Source: Actinomycetota bacterium
Lineage (GTDB): Bacteria; Actinomycetota; Acidimicrobiia; Acidimicrobiales; Ilumatobacteraceae
DNA: 6,571 nucleotides
Direction: 5' to 3'
NCBI GenBank assembly: GCA_009923685.1
Contig: RFTA01000029.1
Coordinates: 1 to 6,571, forward strand
Shown here: positions 1 to 5,705 of the stretch, in pieces
How positions within the stretch are numbered: the stretch's first letter is position 1
How the letters are laid out: every line of letters starts with the position of its first letter
The notes under the pieces: model-generated
Database searches by the model: none
What the model was told of the DNA's origin: nothing
The model's input: the letters and a program-made list of their open reading frames with translations, nothing else
Translations under genes and position numbers: made by a program

Positions 1-215
1 CGCATACCACCCTTGCTGACGATGTGGTTCGTGAGGTTCGTGAGCACTTTGGCGACAAAGTTTGTCAAACCGTGGTGCCGCGTTCGGTGCGGGTGGCCGA
101 AGCACCATCGCATGGCAAACCGATTACGTCGTTTGATCCCTCATCTACAGCAGCAAAGGCATATCGAGACATAGCAAAGGAGATCAGCGGTGGCCCGTCC
201 AACAGGTCTAGGTAA
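1..215 (+). CDS. parA: ParA/Soj chromosome-partitioning ATPase, C-terminal fragment
   Basis: Only the last 71 codons are in the window; the frame enters at base 3 and stops with TAA at 213-215. ParA is a deviant-Walker ATPase that binds DNA non-specifically and moves ParB-parS complexes during origin segregation. The Walker motifs lie upstream of the window. What is visible is the typical C-terminus: LADDVVREVREHFGDKV, then the conserved block TVVPRSVRVAEAPSHGKPI (family form: T-IPRNVRLSEAPS-G-P), then FDPSS..A..AYRDIAKEI. The parB gene follows directly and starts inside the parA 3' end, which supports the assignment over other MinD/ParA-family ATPases. The last residues (GGPSNRSR) are unremarkable. 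Confidence 0.9.
   Translation, partial: HTTLADDVVREVREHFGDKVCQTVVPRSVRVAEAPSHGKPITSFDPSSTAAKAYRDIAKEISGGPSNRSR
176..182 (+). promoter_or_regulatory. Ribosome binding site of parB inside parA
   Basis: AAAGGAG lies seven bases before a GTG at 190-192. It sits within the parA reading frame and fixes the parB start there, even though this makes the two genes overlap. It suggests translational coupling of ParA and ParB. Confidence 0.75.
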
Positions 216-1155
216 AGGTTTAGATGCGTTGATTCCGGGTCGCGATCCGCGCAAGCCCGCACGTGATGACGATAACGGCGGTAGTGGTAGCGGCAACTCA
301 TTAGGTCTGCGCAACTTGGATGTTAAATCGATCTCACCAAACCCAAATCAACCTCGAGTGCACTTCGATGAAGGTGCTTTAGACGAACTTGCGGCATCAA
401 TTCGTGCCGTTGGCGTTTTACAGCCGATTCTCGTTCGACCCAAGCCAGGCAAATCTGGTGAATTCGAATTAATTGCGGGTGAGCGACGTTGGCGCGCATC
501 TCAAATCGCAAAATTGACATTGGTTCCCGCGCTTGTTCGCGAAACCGACGATGTTGCGTCAGTTGAACATGCTCTAGTAGAGAACCTTCATCGGCAAGAC
601 CTCACACCCCTAGAAGAGGCCGCAGCATTCAAGCAATTGCTTGATGACTTTAAAATGACACACGAGCAAGTTGCTGAAAAAGTCGGCAAGACCCGTTCGG
701 CTATCACAAACTCGCTGCGATTGCTAACTCTTCCACCTTCAATTTTGCAACTTCTTGCCGACGGGCGCTTCTCTGGTGGACATGCCAGAGCTTTGCTTGC
801 GATAACTGATCGACCGTCTCAAGAAAAACTCGCTCGTCAGTGCGCTGATGAAAATTGGTCGGTTCGCGCAGTTGAAGAAGCCGTTCGACAAAATTTGGGC
901 CGTGATGTACGAACTACAAAATCAGACAAAAAAACTGACAGTACCAAAAATAGTACATCAATAAAATCTCGTGCCACCACACTTTCGCCGCCAGGTTTCG
1001 CTGAACTCGAAAAACTTCTGGGCGAACATTTAGCAACAAACGTTTCGGTAAATGCGAGCAGCGGGCGTGGTCGAGTTGTAATTGAGTTCGCCGACCTTAA
1101 TGATCTTGAACGCATTTATCGTGCGATGACCGAAGGCCCTGCGGTTTCAGATTAA
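190..1155 (+). CDS. parB: ParB/Spo0J chromosome-partitioning protein, parS-binding CTPase
   Basis: Full-length ParB of 321 residues, close to the family norm. It binds parS sites near the origin, loads as a CTP-dependent sliding clamp and is the cargo of ParA. The start region has the usual GLGKGLDALIPG (residues 6-17), followed by an acidic, Gly/Ser-rich spacer (19-38). The ParB/Srx nucleotide domain begins at ISPNPNQPR (48-56) and contains VGVLQPILVR (74-83), the CTP-binding GERRWRAS (97-104) and ENLHRQDLTPLEEA (131-144). A helix-turn-helix follows (about 156-181, EQVAEKVGKTRSAITNSLRL), then GRFSGGHARALLAI (192-205). A Lys/Thr/Ser-rich linker (242-265) leads to the C-terminal dimerisation segment (about 270-313, with GRVVIEFADLNDLERIYRAM). 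Start is GTG with a strong ribosome site; the gene overlaps parA by 26 bases. Every CTPase motif looks intact. Confidence 0.96.
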   Translation: MARPTGLGKGLDALIPGRDPRKPARDDDNGGSGSGNSLGLRNLDVKSISPNPNQPRVHFDEGALDELAASIRAVGVLQPILVRPKPGKSGEFELIAGERRWRASQIAKLTLVPALVRETDDVASVEHALVENLHRQDLTPLEEAAAFKQLLDDFKMTHEQVAEKVGKTRSAITNSLRLLTLPPSILQLLADGRFSGGHARALLAITDRPSQEKLARQCADENWSVRAVEEAVRQNLGRDVRTTKSDKKTDSTKNSTSIKSRATTLSPPGFAELEKLLGEHLATNVSVNASSGRGRVVIEFADLNDLERIYRAMTEGPAVSD

Positions 1156-1156
1156 A

Positions 1157-1180
1157 ACGAAGAGCAAGTTTGCGTTTCGT
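1157..1180 (+). terminator. Weak hairpin just after parB
   Basis: ACGAA (1157-1161) pairs with TTCGT (1176-1180), and GCA with TGC inside it, with a small internal mismatch and an AGTT loop. It starts two bases after the parB stop codon, where a terminator would be expected, but no T-run follows on either strand. A bidirectional role for the convergent parB/cwlM pair is possible; the structure is weak. Confidence 0.25.
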
Positions 1181-1244
1181 GTTACAGAGACTAAGACTCA
1201 CCTTTAAGTTGACGCTAAACCCTTAGTAAAGGTTGCTCACAACC

Positions 1245-1297
1245 TGTGGACAACTTTGTGGAATAACAGCTGGGTTATCCCACTATTTGTCGGATAA
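1245..1297. promoter_or_regulatory. Cluster of DnaA-box-like 9-mers
   Basis: TGTGGACAA at 1245-1253 is the exact reverse complement of TTGTCCACA, the preferred DnaA box of Streptomyces and mycobacteria. Twelve bases on, in the same orientation, is TGTGGAATA (1257-1265, two mismatches to TGTGGATAA). Two weaker ones follow: TTATCCCAC at 1275-1283 and GTCGGATAA at 1289-1297, each with three mismatches. The set lies in the parB/cwlM gap and runs into the last codons of cwlM, next to AT-rich sequence at 1284-1335. It could be an origin element, a DnaA-binding or titration site, or chance beyond the first box. dnaA is not in the window. Confidence 0.45.
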
Positions 1298-2281
1298 TTT
1301 CATGGATGTTGTTTTAACCCATATAGATAAAGCGTTTGCGAGGTCATCGGCTAGCACCGCACTATGCGGTGTAATTCGGGTAGTTGGTCCGAACCCACAG
1401 ACAACGGCTGGCATTGATGTTTCACGCAAAACCTGTAGACGCATGCCGCTGACGACTGGTTTGAACCACGGAGCCGACCGCTCTATTTTTTCGGCGGCAA
1501 TAGTCGCAAAAACATGGGCGGCCACCGAGTGAAAACCTTCGGTGTGATAGTAGGCAATTTCACAAACCTGTTGGTCGCGAGCTTCGATGCCGATGTATAT
1601 ATTGGCGGCAAAGTCGTTTGCTAATTGCGCGTGTCGATGTTGATCGACATCGTTGATCAAGGCAACATGTGTATGTTGCGAACGCAATCTGTCGGCAAGA
1701 TCATTAGTCAATCGATCAAGTTTTGTAAATTGTCCGATGACGACGCGAAGTTTGGCTAGATCTTGCGGATATTTCGCCGATGTGTGTCGTTCGCGAACGA
1801 TGCCAACACCGGGACCAACACCAGAGTTGCGACTCGCTCGCATCAACGCCTGCAGAGTTTGTGGTCCGCAAATACCATCAGGAACTAATCCGTAGTTCTG
1901 TTGAAATTCGGTGATTATCTTCGCCGTGATTTTGCCGAGAAATCCGTCGACGCGACCACAATCAAAACCGAGTCGTGACATCATCAATTGCAGTTTGGCG
2001 ACGTCGTCACCACGTAAAAGGGGAGTGGTTAGATAAAGAAGCCGATCACCCAACTCGAACGATGATTCGACAAGAGTCAGCCAAGTCGTGTGGTCGCAGA
2101 CCCCAGATATGTGCAGCGAGCGAAGCTTTTGAAACGCGGCGACTGCGTTGCGTGTAGCTTCACAAAACTCGTTTAGAGTCACTCGCGACAAATCGAGCAG
2201 ACCGGCTTCACCAAGTCGGCGCTGCAGGTCTCCGACAGCGTCGTGGCTGTCGCCGAGGGTTAATTCTTTTTCGGGATAAAT
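1283..2281 (-). CDS. cwlM: CwlM-like protein: two peptidoglycan-binding repeats plus catalytically dead amidase_3-like domain
   Basis: In M. tuberculosis CwlM is a cytoplasmic amidase homologue that regulates MurA rather than cutting peptidoglycan. This protein has the same layout and the same position beside trxA. Counting from an ATT at 2279-2281 it has 332 residues: first PG-binding repeat about 8-73 (GDSHDAVGDLQRRLG), second about 86-148 (GFDCGRVDGFLGKITA, DGICGPQTLQALM), amidase_3-like domain about 172-322. No signal peptide is visible. The amidase fold is recognisable (AQLANDFAANIYIGIEAR and LQVLRETSMPAVVCGFG), but the DPGHGG zinc loop is gone, the SIHAN histidine is Glu (GIEA) and the C-terminal catalytic Glu (VEVGF) is lost (VVCGF). 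The tail KTTSMKLSDK has possible phospho-acceptors. The start is uncertain: the first ordinary start codon is TTG at 2189-2191 (302 residues), but that cuts the first repeat in half. The longer form overlaps trxA by 22 bases. Confidence 0.75.
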   Translation of the reverse strand: MYPEKELTLGDSHDAVGDLQRRLGEAGLLDLSRVTLNEFCEATRNAVAAFQKLRSLHISGVCDHTTWLTLVESSFELGDRLLYLTTPLLRGDDVAKLQLMMSRLGFDCGRVDGFLGKITAKIITEFQQNYGLVPDGICGPQTLQALMRASRNSGVGPGVGIVRERHTSAKYPQDLAKLRVVIGQFTKLDRLTNDLADRLRSQHTHVALINDVDQHRHAQLANDFAANIYIGIEARDQQVCEIAYYHTEGFHSVAAHVFATIAAEKIERSAPWFKPVVSGMRLQVLRETSMPAVVCGFGPTTRITPHSAVLADDLANALSIWVKTTSMKLSDK

Positions 2282-2598
2282 TCTGCGATCTCCGCAAGCA
2301 ACTGAGTTTTGCCTTTTGCGCCAACCATTTTTTTCTTCATTTCACCGTTGTTGAACACCAACAATGTCGGAATACTCATGACACCAAATCGTTGTGCGAT
2401 ATCACCATGGTCGTCGACATTAAGTTTGGCGATAGTCACGACACCAGTCTGTTCTTTGGCGATTTCGGTGAGTACTGGCGCGATCGCCTTGCATGGCCCG
2501 CACCATTCAGCCCAAAAGTCGACGACAATTGGTGTCGTCGAAGACTTGACAGTCTCGTCAAAGTTCGCGCTCGTCAAAGTTATTATGCCATCGGACAT
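2260..2598 (-). CDS. trxA: Thioredoxin
   Basis: A classic single-domain cytoplasmic thioredoxin of 112 residues that reduces protein disulfides and is recycled by the TrxB encoded just upstream. Visible landmarks are VVDFWAEWCGPCKAIAPVL with the active site WCGPC at 32-36, KLNVDDHGDIAQRFGVMSIPTLLVF with the cis-proline at 77, and NNGEMKKKMVGAKGKTQL near the end. There is no signal peptide. ATG start with GAAAGG six bases upstream. The trxB-trxA gap is 63 bases, and the 3' end probably overlaps the cwlM-like gene. The trxB-trxA-cwlM order is the actinobacterial arrangement. Confidence 0.97.
   Translation of the reverse strand: MSDGIITLTSANFDETVKSSTTPIVVDFWAEWCGPCKAIAPVLTEIAKEQTGVVTIAKLNVDDHGDIAQRFGVMSIPTLLVFNNGEMKKKMVGAKGKTQLLAEIAEFIPKKN
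2290..2293 (-). promoter_or_regulatory. Possible ribosome binding site for an ATT start of the cwlM-like gene
   Basis: On the - strand GGAG lies eight bases before the ATT at 2279-2281, inside the trxA 3' end. No ATG, GTG or TTG occurs in this frame between the in-frame stop at 2342-2344 and the TTG at 2189-2191. This makes ATT the most plausible start for a protein with a complete first PG-binding repeat. ATT starts are rare (infC is the standard example), so this is a candidate only. Confidence 0.35.
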
Positions 2599-2616
2599 TA
2601 AAAGCCTTTCATCAAG

Positions 2617-2632
2617 TCGCCCAGAGAGGCGA
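2617..2632 (-). other. Small hairpin between trxB and trxA
   Basis: TCGCC (2617-2621) and GGCGA (2628-2632) form a 5-bp GC-rich stem with a 6-base loop, in the 63-base gap and a few bases upstream of the trxA ribosome site. No T-run follows, so it is not an obvious terminator. It could be a processing or stabilising structure, or chance. Confidence 0.25.
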
Positions 2633-2661
2633 ACAAGCTCAGGTTACTAGTTGGGTCTTGT

Positions 2662-3612
2662 CTAGTGCTGTGACTCAAGCCATCGTTCGCAGTCGATGGC
2701 GGCCATGCAACCAGAACCTGCTGCGGTAATTGCCTGGCGATAGGTGTGGTCTTGCACGTCACCACACGCGAACACCCCGGGAATATTGGTATATGAAGAA
2801 CCCGATTTAGTTTTCAAGTAGCCGTTGTCGAGCATGTCGAGGACGCCCTTGAAAAGATCGGTATTTGGACGATGACCAATTGCTACGAACAACCCCGTCA
2901 CATCAAGTTTCGATTTTTCGCCCGTGACGGTGTCGATCAACCCGACGCCAGAAAGTTTTTCAGTGCCGAACAGTTCGGTCACCTGTGAATTCCATTTGAT
3001 TTCAATCTTCGGATTATCTTTCGCGCGCTGTTGCATGATTTTCGAGGCGCGCAACACATCTCGACGCACCACAAGGGTGACTTTGGTGGCGAACTTTGTC
3101 AGAAACGATGCTTCTTCGATTGCCGAATCACCACCACCAACGACGACAATCTCTTGACCTTTGAAAAAGAAGCCGTCGCATGTTGCGCATGACGAAAGAC
3201 CATGACCGTAAAAACGTTTTTCGTTTTCAAGGCCAAGCATCAACGACTGAGCACCAGTGCTGACGATTACCGATTTGGCGAGATGCATCTCGTCGCGCAC
3301 CCATACCTTGAACGGCCGTGCCGAGAAGTCGACCTTGGTGACTTTTTCGGTGATGAACTCGGCGTTGAATCGTGCAGCCTGTTCGCGAAACTTAAGCATC
3401 AATTCGGGGCCCATGACTCCGTCTGGGAACCCTGGAAAGTTCTCGACTTCGGTGGTCAACATCAATTGACCACCTGGTTGATCTGAGGTGCTCGAAGGTT
3501 CACCTTCGATTACCAAAGGCGCAAGATTTGCGCGAGCGGTATAAATAGCGGCGGTTAGTCCTGCTGGTCCTGAACCAATGATGATTACTTCGCGCACATT
3601 TTCTGAAGACAT
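2662..3612 (-). CDS. trxB: Thioredoxin reductase (NADPH)
   Basis: A 316-residue low-molecular-weight flavoprotein, the usual length for bacterial TrxB, which passes electrons from NADPH through FAD to thioredoxin. The N-terminal FAD motif is IIGSGPAGLTAAIYTARA (11-28), followed by GGQLMLTTEVENFPGFP (48-63). The redox-active pair is CATC (142-145, in SSCATCDGFFFKG). The NADPH-binding motif is VVVGGGDSAIEEASFL (156-171), with the 2'-phosphate-contacting VVRRDVLRAS (181-190). The C-terminal FAD motif is GVFACGDVQDHTYRQAITAAGSG (first residue 279). ATG start with GAGG five bases upstream. The gene begins 12 bases after the small membrane-protein gene and precedes trxA. No key residue is missing. 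Confidence 0.97.
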   Translation of the reverse strand: MSSENVREVIIIGSGPAGLTAAIYTARANLAPLVIEGEPSSTSDQPGGQLMLTTEVENFPGFPDGVMGPELMLKFREQAARFNAEFITEKVTKVDFSARPFKVWVRDEMHLAKSVIVSTGAQSLMLGLENEKRFYGHGLSSCATCDGFFFKGQEIVVVGGGDSAIEEASFLTKFATKVTLVVRRDVLRASKIMQQRAKDNPKIEIKWNSQVTELFGTEKLSGVGLIDTVTGEKSKLDVTGLFVAIGHRPNTDLFKGVLDMLDNGYLKTKSGSSYTNIPGVFACGDVQDHTYRQAITAAGSGCMAAIDCERWLESQH

Positions 3613-3624
3613 TTTTACCTCGTT

Positions 3625-3951
3625 TTACTTTTGCTTGCTCGGATATCTCTTGCGCATCAACCAAGCGCCAATTGCCAAAAAAATGAATGACAACAAAAAG
3701 TAAGACGCCCAAACCGCGTCTTGACGGGCAAACCACACATCTAGCAACTCATTGAGTGCGCGCGTGACGCCGATAAGCGCGAGGACCAAGATCGTGATTG
3801 CGGCGACCGTGGCGATAAACCCGAAGACGACGAACCGAACCAAATTGGCGATCGGTCGAGTGGTTTTGTCGCTGACAAAGTCAACGAATCGATCGATCGC
3901 CGCCACTGTTTTTGTCGCCCATTTTGGGTCGGTAAACGGGTTAGAGATCAC
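3625..3951 (-). CDS. Small two-helix membrane protein of unknown function
   Basis: 108 residues, not assigned to a family with confidence. An amphipathic, charged N-terminal segment (1-36) is followed by a long hydrophobic helix (about 38-63, FVVFGFIATVAAITILVLAL), a polar stretch (64-80) and a second helix (about 83-99, SYFLLSFIFLAIGAWLM). It ends in a basic tail (RKRYPSKQK), which suggests a cytoplasmic C-terminus and a hairpin topology. The pattern resembles small actinobacterial membrane proteins of the Holin-X type, but the match is only in general shape. Start is GTG, the only ordinary start after the in-frame TAG at 3961-3963; no clear ribosome site is visible. It lies 32 bases after the kinase gene and 12 before trxB, so it is probably cotranscribed. 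It occupies the place of sigM and its partner in mycobacteria but resembles neither. Confidence 0.75.
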   Translation of the reverse strand: MISNPFTDPKWATKTVAAIDRFVDFVSDKTTRPIANLVRFVVFGFIATVAAITILVLALIGVTRALNELLDVWFARQDAVWASYFLLSFIFLAIGAWLMRKRYPSKQK

Positions 3952-3983
3952 GCATTCAGACTAACGCTAAAAAAATTTGTTGA

Positions 3984-5621
3984 TTATGCCGCGTTAAACG
4001 AGATGTCTTGAATGACTCCTTGGTATGGATTTTTCGCGCTGCATTGCACGCTTGTACCAACTTCTCGCAACACGAGCAACACAAATTGCGCTTCGCTTGG
4101 CACCACGAATTGAGCGACACCGCGGCGCGTGTTGTAGTCGGCGCCAGCGCGAGCACCCCACTGCTCGAGTCGGCTCGGGGCCGAACCATTCGCGGTGTAA
4201 ATCTCGAGTGACCACGGACCATTTTTCATGCCAACCTGCAATACGCCCGTGGTGGCACGCGAAAGTTCGATCAATACACCGACATACTCTTTCGTGCCGA
4301 AAAACTGATTGGCATAACAGTCGGTCGTCCATGCAGTTTTTGGATTGCTGTCGCGCAACGCCCAAATTTGCGCCTCGTTTTCTTGTGCGTCATCACCGTT
4401 GGGGTCGAAACTGACCATTCGTGAAATTGTCACTGGCGATTGATCGACGGCAACGCTTTCAACAACTTGTGTCTCAATTTGTTGTGTCGAGCTCGATCGA
4501 AAGCCGACGAAAAATACGGCGACACTCATTGTCAAAGCAATCAGTCCCAAAATTTTTGTACTTGGTGGAAGTGAAAAAAACCAGCCACCTGCACCTTGCG
4601 TTTGTGTGACTCTTAAATTTTTTGGTGGTGTTGCATTAACCGCCGTCTCAAGCACCGGCTGCCCAGGAATTTGCGCGACCGAAGATTCATCGCTGGTCAT
4701 TGCACGCCTCAGTGGTTTTGGTGGTGTTGCACCACTCGGCGGAGTCATCGAAGTTGTGTAATCGTTTTGTGCGGTCAGCGCCTGCATCAATGCGACACGG
4801 GTCTCTTCGCCGGTGGCATATCGATGGTCTGGGTTTCGCGCCAATAGTTTGTGAATTACACGCACAAGTTGTGGGGCGAGCGACGGACGTAGATGCGCGA
4901 GATCAGTTGGTTCGCGTTGCAGTCGAGCCAATGCCGTGTCGGCGTCGGTCTCACCTAAGAACGGCACTCGACCAGCAAGACATTCATAAAGTACCAAGCC
5001 GAGCCCATAAAGATCTGCCCGACCATCAAGAGGTTTGCCGCGCACTTGTTCGGGCGAAAGATATTTCGCCGTTCCCATCATGATGTTGTCGTGCGTCAGG
5101 TCTTCGCCAGAGGCAACCAGCGCCTTGGCGATTCCGAAATCGGCGAGCAAAAATTTGCCGTCAGGCGTCAACAAAATGTTGCCTGGTTTGACGTCGCGAT
5201 GCACGAGACCTGCACGATGAGAAACATCGAGTGCGGCAGCCATCGCCGCGCCCATGTGAATCGTCAACAACGGCCCGAGACGTTTGCGTCGATCCAAAAG
5301 TTCGCGAAGAGATTTTCCTTGAACGTATTGCATGACCACTGCTTGACGAGATTCATGTTCGACGGTGTCGTAAACAGCGACGATGTTCGGGTGACTTAAA
5401 CCTGCACATACGATTGCTTCGCGCCGAAATCTTTCAGCGACTACAGGGTCGCTCACCAACTGTGGCTTCAATAATTTGACAGCAACTTGACGGTTCAAAA
5501 ATGTGTCAAAACCAAGCCAAACTTCAGCCATTCCGCCTCGCGCAATTTGTCGGTCGAGCCGATATCTGCCGCCCAAAAGGCGTTTTGGATCTTCAAACTG
5601 TTCGGCTTGTTCGGGGCTCAT
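3984..5621 (-). CDS. Membrane Ser/Thr protein kinase with discoidin-like outer domain
   Basis: 545 residues with one membrane span. The Hanks-type kinase domain covers about 20-282: glycine loop ARGGMAEVW (27-35, Ala in place of the first Gly), VAVK with Lys49, helix-C Glu68, HRDVKPGN with catalytic Asp143 (141-148), DFG (161-163), an activation segment with Thr176 and Thr184, and GTAKYLSPEQ (183-192). All catalytic residues are present, so it should be active. A Pro/Thr/Ser-rich juxtamembrane stretch (about 286-345) leads to the transmembrane helix (about 354-374). The outer part (375-545) has no PASTA repeats. Its pattern VSFDPNGDDAQEN, then SNPKTAWTTDCY and EYVGVLIEL, recalls the F5/8-type (discoidin) beta-sandwich domain that I associate with the C-terminus of mycobacterial MviN. 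It contains only two cysteines (435 and 527), perhaps a disulfide. The ligand is unknown. ATG start; no clear ribosome site. Confidence 0.92.
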   Translation of the reverse strand: MSPEQAEQFEDPKRLLGGRYRLDRQIARGGMAEVWLGFDTFLNRQVAVKLLKPQLVSDPVVAERFRREAIVCAGLSHPNIVAVYDTVEHESRQAVVMQYVQGKSLRELLDRRKRLGPLLTIHMGAAMAAALDVSHRAGLVHRDVKPGNILLTPDGKFLLADFGIAKALVASGEDLTHDNIMMGTAKYLSPEQVRGKPLDGRADLYGLGLVLYECLAGRVPFLGETDADTALARLQREPTDLAHLRPSLAPQLVRVIHKLLARNPDHRYATGEETRVALMQALTAQNDYTTSMTPPSGATPPKPLRRAMTSDESSVAQIPGQPVLETAVNATPPKNLRVTQTQGAGGWFFSLPPSTKILGLIALTMSVAVFFVGFRSSSTQQIETQVVESVAVDQSPVTISRMVSFDPNGDDAQENEAQIWALRDSNPKTAWTTDCYANQFFGTKEYVGVLIELSRATTGVLQVGMKNGPWSLEIYTANGSAPSRLEQWGARAGADYNTRRGVAQFVVPSEAQFVLLVLREVGTSVQCSAKNPYQGVIQDISFNAA

Positions 5622-5705
5622 CTGTGAACTTTGACGCTAGTTCTGCGCGCCCAACGAAGTGGGGAATGTCAGTCGGCGAAAATTTTTTAAACTTTCAGAG
5701 ACTCG

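Noticed and set aside
915..967. A-rich, Lys/Thr/Ser-coding stretch of parB, considered as an insertion or frameshift
   Set aside because: It falls in the linker between the DNA-binding and dimerisation domains, which is variable and of low complexity in ParB proteins; the frame is intact on both sides.
1200..1233. Inverted repeat ACCTTTA/TAAAGGT in the parB-cwlM gap
   Set aside because: The arms are 7 bp and AT-rich with a 20-base loop and no T-run, too weak to call a terminator.
1233..1532. Open + strand frame of 99 codons overlapping the 3' end of the cwlM-like gene
   Set aside because: It is antisense to a recognisable amidase-like domain, begins within the DnaA-box region and has no ribosome site or familiar motif.
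3962..3996. TAACGC/GCGTTA arms around a T7 run at the kinase stop (read on the - strand)
   Set aside because: The T-run lies in the loop rather than after the stem, so it does not fit an intrinsic terminator, and the arms are only 6 bp.
4025..4414. 129-codon + strand frame opposite the kinase outer domain
   Set aside because: It mirrors a coherent beta-sandwich coding frame; its product is Arg/His/Cys-rich without motifs, as expected of an antisense shadow.
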